Assembly: GCA_029262815.1 (NCBI GenBank)
Contig: JAJCYS010000016.1
Span: 1 to 64,000, forward strand
Direction: 5' to 3'
Source: Deltaproteobacteria bacterium
GTDB lineage: Bacteria; Bdellovibrionota; JAJCYS01
Length of the DNA stretch: 64,000 nt
Positions 37,195-46,065 of the stretch are shown piece after piece. Numbering within the stretch: position 1 is the first letter of the stretch; each line of letters starts with the position of its first letter. The notes beneath the pieces were generated by a model. It did no database searches. It saw only the letters and a program-made list of their open reading frames with translations, and had not been told where the DNA came from. Both the position numbers and the translations under genes were made by a program.

Positions 37195-38265
37195 ATGAGT
37201 AGCAAATCATTTCCCATGACTCTACTATTAATAGGCCTGGTGTGTGGCGGATGGGCTTACGGGGCACGTATGACCCCGTGGGGGCTTAAAATCGCCTCTG
37301 TGCCTCAAGCTTGGCAAATCACCCGAGGAACAGAGGACGTGGTGGTAGCAGTCATCGACACAGGCATTGATGTCACGCATCCTGATCTCAAGCACAGCCT
37401 TTGGGTGAATCCGGGCGAGATCCCCGGCAATCGAAAAGATGACGACCGAAACGGCTATATAGATGATGTCCATGGTTGGAATTTTGTGAACCGAAATGGC
37501 AACCTAACGGATCATAATGGGCATGGAACCCATGTGGCTGGTATCATCGCCAGCAAAAAGACTGGCGTTGCCCCTAAAGTAAAAATCTTAACCCTCAAAT
37601 ACTACGCAGCAGATAAAGATAACCTTAAGCGCACCATACAAGCCTTCGAGTATGTGGCCAAAAGCCCCTATAAGATCCACATGGTTAATATTTCAGCAGG
37701 CGGCCGGCATTACAGCTCAGATGAATATCGTGCCATCCAAAAGCTTGAAGCCAAAGGGGTTTTGATCATCGCAGCTGCCGGAAACGAAGGAATCAAAGAC
37801 CTGAAGTTTTACCCTGCAGCTTACCCTCTCAAGAACATTATCTCTGTTGCATCCATTTCACGAGGTCCTGGCTCTGCGGGTATTGGGGATCTTCTCCCCA
37901 GCTCCAACTACGGTAAACGAGTCACCATCGCGGCTGGTGGTCACCGAATTCGGAGTACCACCCCACGGGGATATGGCAGCCTCACCGGAACCTCTCAGGC
38001 AACACCACATGTGAGTGGTACAGCCGCCCTGATGCTCTCGGTTGCACGATCTCTCACCCCCGAACAGGTCCGTTTTATTGTAAGGACTTACGCCAAACCG
38101 GTTCGGCATTTAATTGGCAAAGTAGCAGCTGGCGGGATGCTCAATGCGTATCGAGCCGTCAAGCAAGCCGGGCTCATTCAATATGAAATTCTCAAAACGT
38201 TTTACTCCAAAAGTTTCGGAGGACCCCAAATCGTCACCCAACAAACCGACTTCTTTACTTTCTAA
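37195..38265 (+). CDS. Secreted subtilisin-like serine protease (S8)
   Basis: The 356-residue protein begins with a signal peptide (ending near GGWAYGA, residue 18-24). The catalytic triad is visible: Asp55 in VIDTGIDVTHPDL, His110 in NGHGTHVAG and Ser267 in GTSQATPHVSG, with the oxyanion Asn near 197 in AAAGNEG. There is almost no propeptide between signal and catalytic domain, unlike most subtilases that need an inhibitor-like prodomain to fold. A short C-terminal tail follows the domain. Likely extracellular or periplasmic. Confidence 0.9.
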   Translation: MSSKSFPMTLLLIGLVCGGWAYGARMTPWGLKIASVPQAWQITRGTEDVVVAVIDTGIDVTHPDLKHSLWVNPGEIPGNRKDDDRNGYIDDVHGWNFVNRNGNLTDHNGHGTHVAGIIASKKTGVAPKVKILTLKYYAADKDNLKRTIQAFEYVAKSPYKIHMVNISAGGRHYSSDEYRAIQKLEAKGVLIIAAAGNEGIKDLKFYPAAYPLKNIISVASISRGPGSAGIGDLLPSSNYGKRVTIAAGGHRIRSTTPRGYGSLTGTSQATPHVSGTAALMLSVARSLTPEQVRFIVRTYAKPVRHLIGKVAAGGMLNAYRAVKQAGLIQYEILKTFYSKSFGGPQIVTQQTDFFTF

Positions 38266-38419
38266 CCTTCTCAACTAACAAATACCAAATTGGGATGAGC
38301 ACAATAAGGATCGGCGGTTTACGCATCCAGCTGCTGAGCTTAGCCATCCTGGCCGCGCAAGCCACCGCCTCACACTTATTAACTCATTCCAATTTTCAGC
38401 TCTTGGATTCAAAAATTCA

Positions 38420-38526
38420 GGATGATTCAAAAAGGACATGCTCGATGGACCTTGTAGGTGCATGGAAGCACCTACAGCCTCATGGATGAGTTCAGTCCAG
38501 AAAAGTGTGTCCTTTTTGAATCATCC
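38420..38526. repeat. 107-bp nested inverted-repeat element
   Basis: Outer arms 38420-38438 and 38508-38526 are perfectly complementary over 19 bp. Inside, TGTAGGTGC (38453-38461) and GCACCTACA (38468-38476) form a second perfect 9-bp stem with a 6-nt loop. It lies in the 298-bp space between the convergent protease and HIT genes, which otherwise holds no gene. It may be a bidirectional terminator or a decayed small mobile element. Confidence 0.6.
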
Positions 38527-38563
38527 GAAATGAGCAAAATATTAGGGGAAGGGGAGTAGCTCG

Positions 38564-38902
38564 TTAACCTGGGGGCCAGGTCAGACTACGTCCTGCTAAG
38601 ATGTGCAAATGTAAATGATCGACGGTTTGCCCCGCATCCCGTCCATTATTAATCACCACACGGTACCCTTTTAGCCCAGCTTGCTCAGCCATTTGGCCAC
38701 ATTGCCACATCAAATGACCCAGTAGCGCTGCATGATTTTCCTTTGCATCGGATAAACTCGCGATAGGCTCTTTGGGAATCACCAACACATGAAAGGGCGC
38801 CTGTGGATTAATATCCTTAATAACAATGCAGTGCTCATCTTCATGGAGCCGCTCTGCTGGAATTTCTCCCTCGATGATTTTAGAAAATAGTGTTTTTTCC
38901 AT
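38564..38902 (-). CDS. HIT-family nucleotide hydrolase (HinT-like)
   Basis: The 112-residue protein belongs to the histidine triad superfamily, which hydrolyses adenosine 5'-phosphoramidate-type nucleotides. The triad HLHLHILAG lies near the C-terminus (about residues 96-104), and the N-terminal SKIIEGEIPA, DINPQAPFHVLVIPK and DAGQTVDHLH match HinT. GGGGATATG provides the ribosome-binding site. It is divergent from radA. Confidence 0.93.
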   Translation of the reverse strand: MEKTLFSKIIEGEIPAERLHEDEHCIVIKDINPQAPFHVLVIPKEPIASLSDAKENHAALLGHLMWQCGQMAEQAGLKGYRVVINNGRDAGQTVDHLHLHILAGRSLTWPPG

Positions 38903-39014
38903 AATTCATATCCCCCTGCACTTTCAACTTTACACCATCTCCCCAAAGGTTGCCTCTGTCAATAAAGAGAGACTATTTCACGTAACTTCAAATTGGGAGT
39001 ACACTAAGAGACCC

Positions 39015-40391
39015 ATGGGTAAAAAAACACCATTCATCTGCCAATCTTGTCACGAAAGTTTCCCCAAATGGTTTGGAAAGTGCCCCAACTGCAATGCTTG
39101 GCACAGTATCCACGAGAATAAATCTGAATCTTCAAACTCAAAAACAGGGGCTAATTTTCAACTCACAGCCCTAGGTAACTTGGACTCTGAAGCCAACACC
39201 TCCTTCTCTTCCGGTTTTATCGAACTGGATCGCGCCTTAGGAGGCGGCATTGTCCCGGGTAGCGTTTCTCTCATCGGTGGAGAACCCGGCATTGGCAAAT
39301 CAACATTGATGCTTCAAATGGCCGCTGCTTTAACGAAAAAAAAGCTAACCACGCTCTATTTCACCGCTGAAGAATCTCTCACGCAACTCAAACGCCGCGC
39401 AGAACGATGCGGCATCACCTCAGACAGCTTGCTTGTGTCAAATGGCTCTACCCTCGAATACGTTCGCACCATGGTTGAGACCCATCATCCAAAAGTCCTA
39501 ATCTGCGATAGCATCCAAGTCATGAGCTCAACCAATCTTTCGGGCATTGCAGGCTCTATTACTCAGTTACGGGAGGTCAGCGCTGAGTTGATCCAACTGG
39601 CAAAAACCAAACAAATGGCTCTATTTCTCGTAGGCCATATCACAAAAGATGGTCAAATCGCCGGTCCAAAACTTCTGGAACATGCGGTTGATACCGTCCT
39701 CTATTTTGAACATACCCACTCTGATCAAATCCGTGTCCTCAGAGCTCACAAAAACCGATTCGGCCCTACTTTCGAAGTAGGTATTTTTGAAATGCAAGGC
39801 CAAGGACTCAAGGATGCCACAGACGCCTCTACTTTGTTTGTTCATCCGTACGAACACCCGCGTATCGGCAGTGTGTTTTACCCTTCTATTCAAGGATCAC
39901 GCCCCCTAATTTCTGAAGTCCAAGCCTTATGCAGCCCCTGCCAGTTTGGCGCACCCAGACGACAAGGCCTGGGCACCGACAACTCTCGGGTAGCGTTATT
40001 GGCTGCCATTATCGAAAAACACGTTGGACTAAAACTTTCTTCACAAGATATTTTTGTCAATATAGTAGGCGGCGTCGTTGACAAAGACCCAGCTTTGGAT
40101 TTAGCTGTGGCTTTGAGCCTTATCTCAAGTTTCATGCAACGAAGCTTACCTAAAGATATTGTCGTCTGCGGTGAATGTGGATTATCAGGAGAAGTTCGAC
40201 GCGCCGCTCAATTGAGCGCTCGTTTGAAAGAAGCGCGTGCACTTGCTCTGAGTCCCATCCTGATCCCTCACGCGCAACTCAAAGAAAATCCCGCTAAAGG
40301 CACCTTAGGTATCCGACATGTTTCAGAATTATTAGGTTTTCTTGAAGCACCAAAGAAAACCCTTCGATCAGCTGCCTCAAAAAGAATTTAG
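39015..40391 (+). CDS. radA: DNA repair protein RadA
   Basis: This RecA-like ATPase promotes branch migration in recombination. With the ATG at 39015 the product is 458 residues. It begins with a four-Cys zinc finger (CQSC...CPNC, about residues 10-28), then Walker A GEPGIGKST (about 90-98), the RadA-specific KNRFGPT (about 248-254) and a C-terminal Lon-like domain (GGVVDKDPALDLAVALSL). Reading upstream of 39015 would overlap the divergent HIT gene without family similarity. Confidence 0.95.
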   Translation: MGKKTPFICQSCHESFPKWFGKCPNCNAWHSIHENKSESSNSKTGANFQLTALGNLDSEANTSFSSGFIELDRALGGGIVPGSVSLIGGEPGIGKSTLMLQMAAALTKKKLTTLYFTAEESLTQLKRRAERCGITSDSLLVSNGSTLEYVRTMVETHHPKVLICDSIQVMSSTNLSGIAGSITQLREVSAELIQLAKTKQMALFLVGHITKDGQIAGPKLLEHAVDTVLYFEHTHSDQIRVLRAHKNRFGPTFEVGIFEMQGQGLKDATDASTLFVHPYEHPRIGSVFYPSIQGSRPLISEVQALCSPCQFGAPRRQGLGTDNSRVALLAAIIEKHVGLKLSSQDIFVNIVGGVVDKDPALDLAVALSLISSFMQRSLPKDIVVCGECGLSGEVRRAAQLSARLKEARALALSPILIPHAQLKENPAKGTLGIRHVSELLGFLEAPKKTLRSAASKRI

Positions 40392-40402
40392 GACCGTTAT
40401 CT

Positions 40403-40624
40403 CTACTGCGGCGCAAGCGGGCAGGGTTTCTCCTCCGGATCCACAGGACGACAATTAGGACATCCTTTTGCAACATAGGTTGAGAGCACACACCACACAT
40501 CAAAAATACCTATATTGGCTTTCTTTCGATCATTGATGATCACAGCCAAAAACCCAACAACAAAAATCGTCAACAGAACAAACTCGACCATACTCTGGGC
40601 ACGGCTTTTTTTTTGAGATAGCAC
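40403..40624 (-). CDS. Small TadE/Flp-like membrane protein
   Basis: The 73-residue product starts KKSRAQSMVEFVLLTIFVVGF, with the short positively charged leader, the SMVEF block and a hydrophobic helix seen at the N-terminus of TadE-like pseudopilins. The remaining 40 residues are Cys/Pro-rich and not pilin-like. The start is GTG at 40622-40624 with no clear ribosome-binding site, and no tad gene cluster is near, so it may be a remnant or an orphan. It lies alone between radA and the CorC-like gene. Confidence 0.45.
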   Translation of the reverse strand: MLSQKKSRAQSMVEFVLLTIFVVGFLAVIINDRKKANIGIFDVWCVLSTYVAKGCPNCRPVDPEEKPCPLAPQ

Positions 40625-40695
40625 TAATATCTATTATAGACTAGAATGACGGGTTGCAAGAGGAGCCATTTACCTAGGAGGTTTGGATCAGTTCC

Positions 40696-41970
40696 TTGTT
40701 TATAACTGAAGCTATTATCTTATTTTTATGTATTGGACTATCCGGCTTCTTCTCAGGTGCTGAAGCAGCCATTCTCTCGATTCGATCTCATAAAATCAAA
40801 GCCCTGTCAGATGCTAGCGAGTACAACAGAAAGCTGTTTAAACTTTGGCTCGAAAATCCCAATCAAGTGCTAACCACTATCTTGATCGGAAACAACTTAG
40901 CCAATATTTCCGCAACCGCACTTTCGGTCCGCGTGGCGGATACGTTGATCCCAAACAACGCGCTTGCCGTGTCAATTGGAATTATGACTTGCCTCATTTT
41001 ATTCTTTGGAGAAATTGTTCCTAAAACTTTTGCAAAGAACTATGCCGAGCCCTTCAGTATTTTCGCTTTACGCATTCTTGTATGGCTCCATTGGATATTT
41101 CGTCCCATCGTCATCCCTGTGACTCGCATGACCCGGAAGTTAATCGAAGCCTCAGGTGGTCAGGTGGTTCGAGCCGGCCCCATGATTACAGAACAAGATT
41201 TCATGCACTATTTGGATTTAGCACAACGATCTGGCGCCCTTGACCGCGAAGAAGGGGAGATGATTGTCTCCGCACTCCAATTCAATGAGAAACTTGTCAA
41301 AGATGTGATGGTCCCACGAAATGAGGTAACCATTATTCCTACTGACATCACCTATGCTCAGCTTGTTAGCACATTGAGACGGTACAAACATTCTCGATAT
41401 CCAGTTTATTTTCAAAGCATGGACCATATCATCGGCGTCATCCATGTAAAAGACGTCCTCTCAATTGGTGATATTACCAGCTCATTTTCAATCTACAGAT
41501 ATTTAAGGCAACCTTATTTTGTGAGCGAGTATCGGCCAATCGACAAAGTTTTTCGTGAGATGAAAATCAAAAAATCTCATCTGGCTATCGTGAAAGATGA
41601 AAACAACCAGTTCACAGGCATCATCACAATGGAAGATATTCTTGAAGAACTCGTTGGAGAAATCAGTGATGAGCATGATGTGGATGCCTCTATAGTCACC
41701 GTCAATGAACGTTTTATGGAAATCTCCGGCAAAACCACCATACTTGAACTCGAGAAAAGCATGAACGTCCAACTTCCGAAATCCCCTGCCTATTCCAATT
41801 TAAACGGCTTTCTACTCTATTTAACCGCGGGCGAACTCCCAAAAGAAAATACTCGCTTGATTTTTGGGCAGTTGGAGTTTATTGTTCTTAAAACCGACGG
41901 ACGAAGTTTTATAGAGCAAATTCGGGTCAAAAAACACGACTACGATTTTAATCCTTCTGAATCGTCTTAG
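40696..41970 (+). CDS. HlyC/CorC-family membrane protein (DUF21-CBS-CorC)
   Basis: The 424-residue protein has an N-terminal DUF21 domain with four membrane helices (residues 1 to about 150, with GLSGFFSGAEAAILS), a pair of CBS domains (about 200-325, with VMVPRNEV and TGIITMEDILEELVGEI) and a C-terminal CorC/HlyC transporter-associated domain. Relatives take part in Mg2+/Co2+ efflux or resistance. The TTG start at 40696 sits 14 nt after a perfect AGGAGG, a longer spacing than usual. Confidence 0.88.
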   Translation: MFITEAIILFLCIGLSGFFSGAEAAILSIRSHKIKALSDASEYNRKLFKLWLENPNQVLTTILIGNNLANISATALSVRVADTLIPNNALAVSIGIMTCLILFFGEIVPKTFAKNYAEPFSIFALRILVWLHWIFRPIVIPVTRMTRKLIEASGGQVVRAGPMITEQDFMHYLDLAQRSGALDREEGEMIVSALQFNEKLVKDVMVPRNEVTIIPTDITYAQLVSTLRRYKHSRYPVYFQSMDHIIGVIHVKDVLSIGDITSSFSIYRYLRQPYFVSEYRPIDKVFREMKIKKSHLAIVKDENNQFTGIITMEDILEELVGEISDEHDVDASIVTVNERFMEISGKTTILELEKSMNVQLPKSPAYSNLNGFLLYLTAGELPKENTRLIFGQLEFIVLKTDGRSFIEQIRVKKHDYDFNPSESS

Positions 41971-42008
41971 GGTATCACTGATCGTTTGGTAAACTGAGGG
42001 ACAAGGCC

Positions 42009-42608
42009 ATGGGTTACATTGATTTATTTTGGGAATCGTTTTTACCGTTCTTTATTGCGTTTGATGTGATTGGCTTACTACCTATTTACCTATCTTTGAC
42101 TGCAACCATGGAACGAAATGAGTTAAGACGCGTCTCTGCCATTGCCGTCTGTGCAACATTCGGCATTTGCTTATTTTTTGGTTTATGCGGTCAATTCTTG
42201 ATGTCGAAATTAGGCATCACGCTTCCTGATTTTCAAATTGCAGGGGGTCTTTTGCTGATTGCACTGAGTATCATGGATTCACAAGCGAGCGAAAAAACTC
42301 GAAGGCGTCCCGACTCGTACGTTCAGTTAGCCGTGGTTCCCATCACAATGCCTCTTTTGGTTGGCCCCGCCGTATTGACCACACTTTTACTGAGTTTAAA
42401 TACTGCTGGCGCAGTCATTACTTCATTGGCTTTGATTTTAAATCTTGGCATTGTCTTTCTAACATTTCATTATGCAACCTTGATCGCTTCATGGATCGGG
42501 CAAGCCGGTGCCAAAGGTATTGGTAAGTTCTTTTCTATTCTCTTGTGTGCCATTGGTGTGATGTTTATTCGAAAAGGGCTTGTAGCCATTATTACAGCCT
42601 TACCATAA
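42009..42608 (+). CDS. MarC-family integral membrane protein
   Basis: The 199-residue protein has about six membrane helices and the MarC-family features: FIAFDVIGLLPIYLSL near the N-terminus, GGLLLIALSIMD (about 80) and VPITMPLLVGPAVLTT (about 112-127). The cellular function of MarC proteins is not established. GAGGGACAAGG precedes the ATG. It is followed after 11 bp by dus. Confidence 0.85.
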   Translation: MGYIDLFWESFLPFFIAFDVIGLLPIYLSLTATMERNELRRVSAIAVCATFGICLFFGLCGQFLMSKLGITLPDFQIAGGLLLIALSIMDSQASEKTRRRPDSYVQLAVVPITMPLLVGPAVLTTLLLSLNTAGAVITSLALILNLGIVFLTFHYATLIASWIGQAGAKGIGKFFSILLCAIGVMFIRKGLVAIITALP

Positions 42609-42619
42609 AGAAGATTCAT

Positions 42620-43606
42620 ATGCTCGCATTGGCCCCCATGGCATCGATTACCGATGCACCGTATCGCTACTTAATGCAACGTTTATTCAATGTAGATGTT
42701 GTTATTTCTGAGCTTATCTCTTGTCACGGTATTTTCTACAAAGACAAAAAAACAGCTCTTCTAAGTCGTAAAATACCAGGTGAAAAAAACGTGGGTGGGC
42801 AAATTTTTGGAAACGACGCTGAGAAACTTGCCATAGCGGGCCGTTATATTGAGGATCTTGGATACGATTTTGTTGATATCAATCTAGGTTGCCCCGTCTC
42901 AAAGGTTGTAAACAATGGAGCCGGCGCAGCACTCTGTAGGAACGTTGATCATCTATTTGACACACTCACAGCTATCAAACAAGCCATCACCATTCCTCTG
43001 ACAATCAAAATCCGAATTGGATGGGATGAAGATCATATTAATGCTGAAGAAATTGTAGCTCGGGCCAAAAAAGAAGGTATTAAGTGGGTGGCAATTCATG
43101 GTCGAACCCGTGCTCAAGGCTACAAAGGCAAAGCAGATTGGGATCTCATGAAATCAATCGCCCGACGGTTTCCAAACTATATTTTTGGGAATGGAGATAT
43201 TCGCTCCCTTTCGGATTATCAACAGGCTATTTTTGATGCGCCCTTTCTAGGCATTATGATCGGAAGGGGTATTCTCAGTCATCCCTGGCTGTTTCAAGAA
43301 ATACACTCAAAATCTCAGATAAATGTCACCCCAACACAAGTCCTTGATCTGCTTTCTACCTATTTGGACTTGCTGCAAGCCCACAACGACAACCCAAGAT
43401 ATATTTTACTTCGTTACAAGAAAATGGCTTCGTGGCTCAGTAACGGGTTACAGAATGCATCACAATTCCGTAGAGATCTCTTTGCCATTCGGACTGATGA
43501 GGTACCGCCTTTGATTGAATGTAGCCATCGTTTTTTTAACACGATCTCGACGGATATGCTTTCAAAACGTCCTGTCGAAGCTATCTATCGTGGAGGCGAG
43601 GGTTAA
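42620..43606 (+). CDS. tRNA-dihydrouridine synthase
   Basis: This FMN enzyme reduces uridines in the tRNA D-loop. The 328-residue protein (ATG at 42620) has the TIM-barrel start LALAPMASITDAPYR, the catalytic Cys in NLGCPVSKVVNNGAG (about residue 93-107), KIRIGWD and HGRTRAQGYKGKADW, and the phosphate-binding GNGDIRS and GIMIGRG. Sequence style is DusB-like, but I leave the subtype open. Its stop overlaps the convergent lpxA stop by 4 bp. Confidence 0.92.
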   Translation: MLALAPMASITDAPYRYLMQRLFNVDVVISELISCHGIFYKDKKTALLSRKIPGEKNVGGQIFGNDAEKLAIAGRYIEDLGYDFVDINLGCPVSKVVNNGAGAALCRNVDHLFDTLTAIKQAITIPLTIKIRIGWDEDHINAEEIVARAKKEGIKWVAIHGRTRAQGYKGKADWDLMKSIARRFPNYIFGNGDIRSLSDYQQAIFDAPFLGIMIGRGILSHPWLFQEIHSKSQINVTPTQVLDLLSTYLDLLQAHNDNPRYILLRYKKMASWLSNGLQNASQFRRDLFAIRTDEVPPLIECSHRFFNTISTDMLSKRPVEAIYRGGEG

Positions 43607-44448
43607 TGATCTTTGCTTTTACTCTGAAGAGTTGAATCCTCACTTTGGAGTGAATCAGAAGCTGTTTTCGATTGACGTCTATACAACCCGCATTTAGAAT
43701 CTTTGCAAAAATTAATCAGGTGTGTCGCATAAACTGACTCCATCTGAGCCAACATACTTAATGCTTTGTCGAAGGGATATGGTCGCGTAATTAATATATG
43801 AAAAATTGTTTTTATATCTTTGATTGCTTCAGATGTAAATCCTCGGCGTCGTAACCCGACGAGATTAATTCCTTGCACACGAAATGGGCCGCCTTTCCCC
43901 GACACAAAAGGTGCGATATCTTTTCGGATTTCACTACCGCCTGCAATATATGCGTGCGCTCCGACGCGACAAAACTGTGCGATACCCGTCATGCCACCGA
44001 TGATTGCATGTGTTTCGATGGTCACATGGCCACATAATGAAACCGCATTGGCCAACACGCATTCATCCTCTATGATGCAGTCGTGTGCGATATGGCAGTA
44101 TGCCATAATTAAGTTTTTGTTACCCAACCGAGTGATATTGCCACCCCCTTGAGTTCCTTTGTTAATCGTCACATATTCACGAATGACGTTATAATCGCCG
44201 ATGATCACTTTGGCACATTCACCAGAGTATTTTAAATCTTGGGACATGCCCCCAATAACCGAAAATGGATGGAATACATTGTGGCTTCCGACTTCTAAAG
44301 GGCCCTCTAACACAACATGTGATCGAACTTCTGTATGGTTACCTAATTGAACATTCTCACCAATAATGCTGTAAGGACCAATTACACAATCTCGACCCAC
44401 TATTGCCTTGGGGTGAACTTGAGCCGTAGGATGAATTTTTGATGTCAC
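43603..44448 (-). CDS. lpxA: Acyl-ACP--UDP-GlcNAc O-acyltransferase
   Basis: This enzyme carries out the first step of lipid A synthesis, acylating UDP-GlcNAc. The 281-residue protein begins with left-handed beta-helix hexapeptide repeats. The catalytic His is in AYCHIAHDC (about residue 118-122), and the substrate-binding IGGMSQDLKY and YNVIREYVTINKG follow the family pattern. The C-terminal helical domain is followed by about 25 extra Ser/Lys/Gln-rich residues not typical of LpxA. The start is GTG with AAGGACGGATC upstream. It stands alone without the usual lpxD-fabZ-lpxB neighbours. It is direct evidence for lipopolysaccharide. Confidence 0.94.
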   Translation of the reverse strand: MTSKIHPTAQVHPKAIVGRDCVIGPYSIIGENVQLGNHTEVRSHVVLEGPLEVGSHNVFHPFSVIGGMSQDLKYSGECAKVIIGDYNVIREYVTINKGTQGGGNITRLGNKNLIMAYCHIAHDCIIEDECVLANAVSLCGHVTIETHAIIGGMTGIAQFCRVGAHAYIAGGSEIRKDIAPFVSGKGGPFRVQGINLVGLRRRGFTSEAIKDIKTIFHILITRPYPFDKALSMLAQMESVYATHLINFCKDSKCGLYRRQSKTASDSLQSEDSTLQSKSKDH

Positions 44449-44532
44449 GATCCGTCCTTAGATCACCAGATGCCACATATATCCCTTTCAGTATATCAAA
44501 TCAGAACCTGTCTCAAAATATACTTCGTGACA

Positions 44533-44715
44533 TAGGGCGTGTCATCATAAGGGATTTGTAGCGAGGAAATTGAGATTTTGAGCCGAAACGAGGAGATTGA
44601 GTGAAAAAACCGCAGGTGTAGTAGCGCTACATCGAGGATGTTTTCATGAAAATCGACGAAGTTGTAGGCCAAAAGATCTATTCCACAGTAGAATCCCTTA
44701 TGATGACACGCCCTA
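44533..44715. mobile_element. MITE-like element, copy 2 (183 bp, 24-bp perfect terminal inverted repeats)
   Basis: Arms 44533-44556 and 44692-44715 are perfect inverted repeats that start TAGGGCGTGTCATCA and end in TA, fitting TA-target insertion. The interior has no transposase and includes the core AGGTG (44614-44618), a 10-bp palindrome GTAGCGCTAC (44621-44630) and CATCGAG (44630-44636). Size, TA ends and core match the element at 33620-33799, although the terminal sequences have diverged. Confidence 0.68.
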
Positions 44716-44732
44716 AATAGCTTTTACGCTGA

Positions 44733-45797
44733 TCAACGATACACTATTTCTAGTTTTGAACCTGGAGGTGGGGGGGCGTTCAACTCCAAAAAGAATCGAC
44801 CTTCTGGCGTACTAGGCGTTTCCAATCGGTAAGCTTGCCGTGGCAATTCGTTACCGTTGATCAGTACGCGAATAATATCTTCTGTCACTATTGTTCTTAA
44901 GGCATATCGTGTGGGTGGTTCTGAGACTCCTTTCCCAAATTGAATCATAATATTTTCAATCTGGGTGTCTGTTTGTGTACTACCATCTCGGTTGATGACA
45001 AACAATTCGCCTTTAGCCACGTTGGCACTTAATAATTCAACCATGCGTTCTGCACCCGAGATTTGAGGCTGCCCATTAATGGGCGGTTGTTTAAGATCTC
45101 TAACCAGCTCATCCAATCCAACGTTACTGTAATCTTTTCCGGATTTAGGGGAGCGAAGAAATGCCCAGATATTCACAAAATGTCTGGACGTTCGAATTTC
45201 TTTGAGTTGGGGGATGAGCCTTGCCAGGGCCTCCCGCGTAGATCGATCATGGCCATCTGCATCCCCAAAAAATACAATATTTAAAATCGTACGTTTTCTT
45301 GCCTCAGCAAATTTCTGAAGACTCAACTCCATTGCATTCCAGAGTGACGTCTGGACGGGAAAATTTGGATTAAAAACAATTCCAAATCCAGTCAACAAAC
45401 TATTTCGAAAGTTGCCAAGATTCTCTTTCAATGTATTTGTGAATGCTGCATGATTACCATTAAACCCTGCAATCCGAGTGTTAGCGTCACTGCTTACATG
45501 GGTAGACGTTAGATAAACAAGGTAACTGAATGCAATTTCACCTGGATTCTCTTGACTGCTAATGGTTTCCATCGTGTCAACCCAACGATTCAATGCTTTG
45601 CGAATCGTGTTTCCCACACTGCGCATACTGTCGGAAGAGTCTACAAGCAATAGTATATCTGATGTCTGAGGAATATCTTCAACTTGAACGATCTCACGAC
45701 TGCCTATTCGTTCAATACGCTTACCTTTACCCCCTTGGGCACACCCTTGCCCCAAGACAGCAAAGATACATACGCATAAAACGGTCCTCAAAGGCAT
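44733..45797 (-). CDS. VWA-domain lipoprotein
   Basis: With the ATG at 45797 (AAGGAG about 10 nt upstream) the product is 354 residues. It has a lipoprotein signal (lipobox VLGQGC, Cys about residue 19) and a von Willebrand factor A domain whose MIDAS motif is DSSDSMRS (about residues 52-59), with later acidic residues in FFGDADGHDRS. Such domains bind partners through a metal ion. The C-terminal 60 residues are beta-rich and proline-containing. It lies directly downstream of the DGR, transcribed the same way, but with hairpins between. Confidence 0.78.
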   Translation of the reverse strand: MPLRTVLCVCIFAVLGQGCAQGGKGKRIERIGSREIVQVEDIPQTSDILLLVDSSDSMRSVGNTIRKALNRWVDTMETISSQENPGEIAFSYLVYLTSTHVSSDANTRIAGFNGNHAAFTNTLKENLGNFRNSLLTGFGIVFNPNFPVQTSLWNAMELSLQKFAEARKRTILNIVFFGDADGHDRSTREALARLIPQLKEIRTSRHFVNIWAFLRSPKSGKDYSNVGLDELVRDLKQPPINGQPQISGAERMVELLSANVAKGELFVINRDGSTQTDTQIENIMIQFGKGVSEPPTRYALRTIVTEDIIRVLINGNELPRQAYRLETPSTPEGRFFLELNAPPPPGSKLEIVYR

Positions 45798-45865
45798 ACC
45801 AGTGTACACTCCTTATCTTCTGAATCGGTAAATACTGAAAATCATTAAGAGGTTTATACTGTTTC

Positions 45866-45884
45866 GCTAGTTTTGGTAACTAGC
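45866..45884 (-). terminator. Hairpin downstream of the DGR
   Basis: GCTAGTT and AACTAGC (arms 45866-45872, 45878-45884) form a perfect 7-bp stem with a 5-nt loop. It lies between the DGR template region and the VWA lipoprotein on the minus strand and could end the DGR transcript. A second hairpin (CTCGC-GAAA-GCGAG, 45916-45929) lies next to it. Confidence 0.45.
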
Positions 45885-45988
45885 TGGGTAAATTCGGGTG
45901 CTTGAACGGGTTATTCTCGCGAAAGCGAGGATTTAATAGAATTTAGATTGCTCATATGGATGACCAACCGGCATGGAGAAAATATCCT

Positions 45989-46007
45989 CTGTTCAGTTCC
46001 TGAACAG
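45989..46007 (-). other. Perfect 8-bp hairpin 3' of the DGR template
   Basis: CTGTTCAG (45989-45996) and CTGAACAG (46000-46007) flank a 3-nt loop. The spacing does not match a LexA box. It is probably part of the structured RNA 3' of the template. Confidence 0.4.
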
Positions 46008-46020
46008 CAACACCTTCAGA

Positions 46021-46065
46021 AATCACAGCGGCCTTCGCCTCATAGGGCTACCAGACGCTGTGATT
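46021..46065 (-). other. 10-bp perfect hairpin 3' of the DGR template
   Basis: AATCACAGCG (46021-46030) and CGCTGTGATT (46056-46065) form a perfect stem around a 25-nt loop. It lies about 115 nt downstream of the template repeat in the direction of transcription and may be part of the retroelement RNA. Confidence 0.45.

Noticed and set aside
45989..46007. LexA/SOS box (CTGTTCAG...CTGAACAG)
   Set aside because: Outer CTGT and ACAG are present, but the spacing is 11 nt rather than 8, and it lies far from any start codon; better explained as an RNA hairpin.
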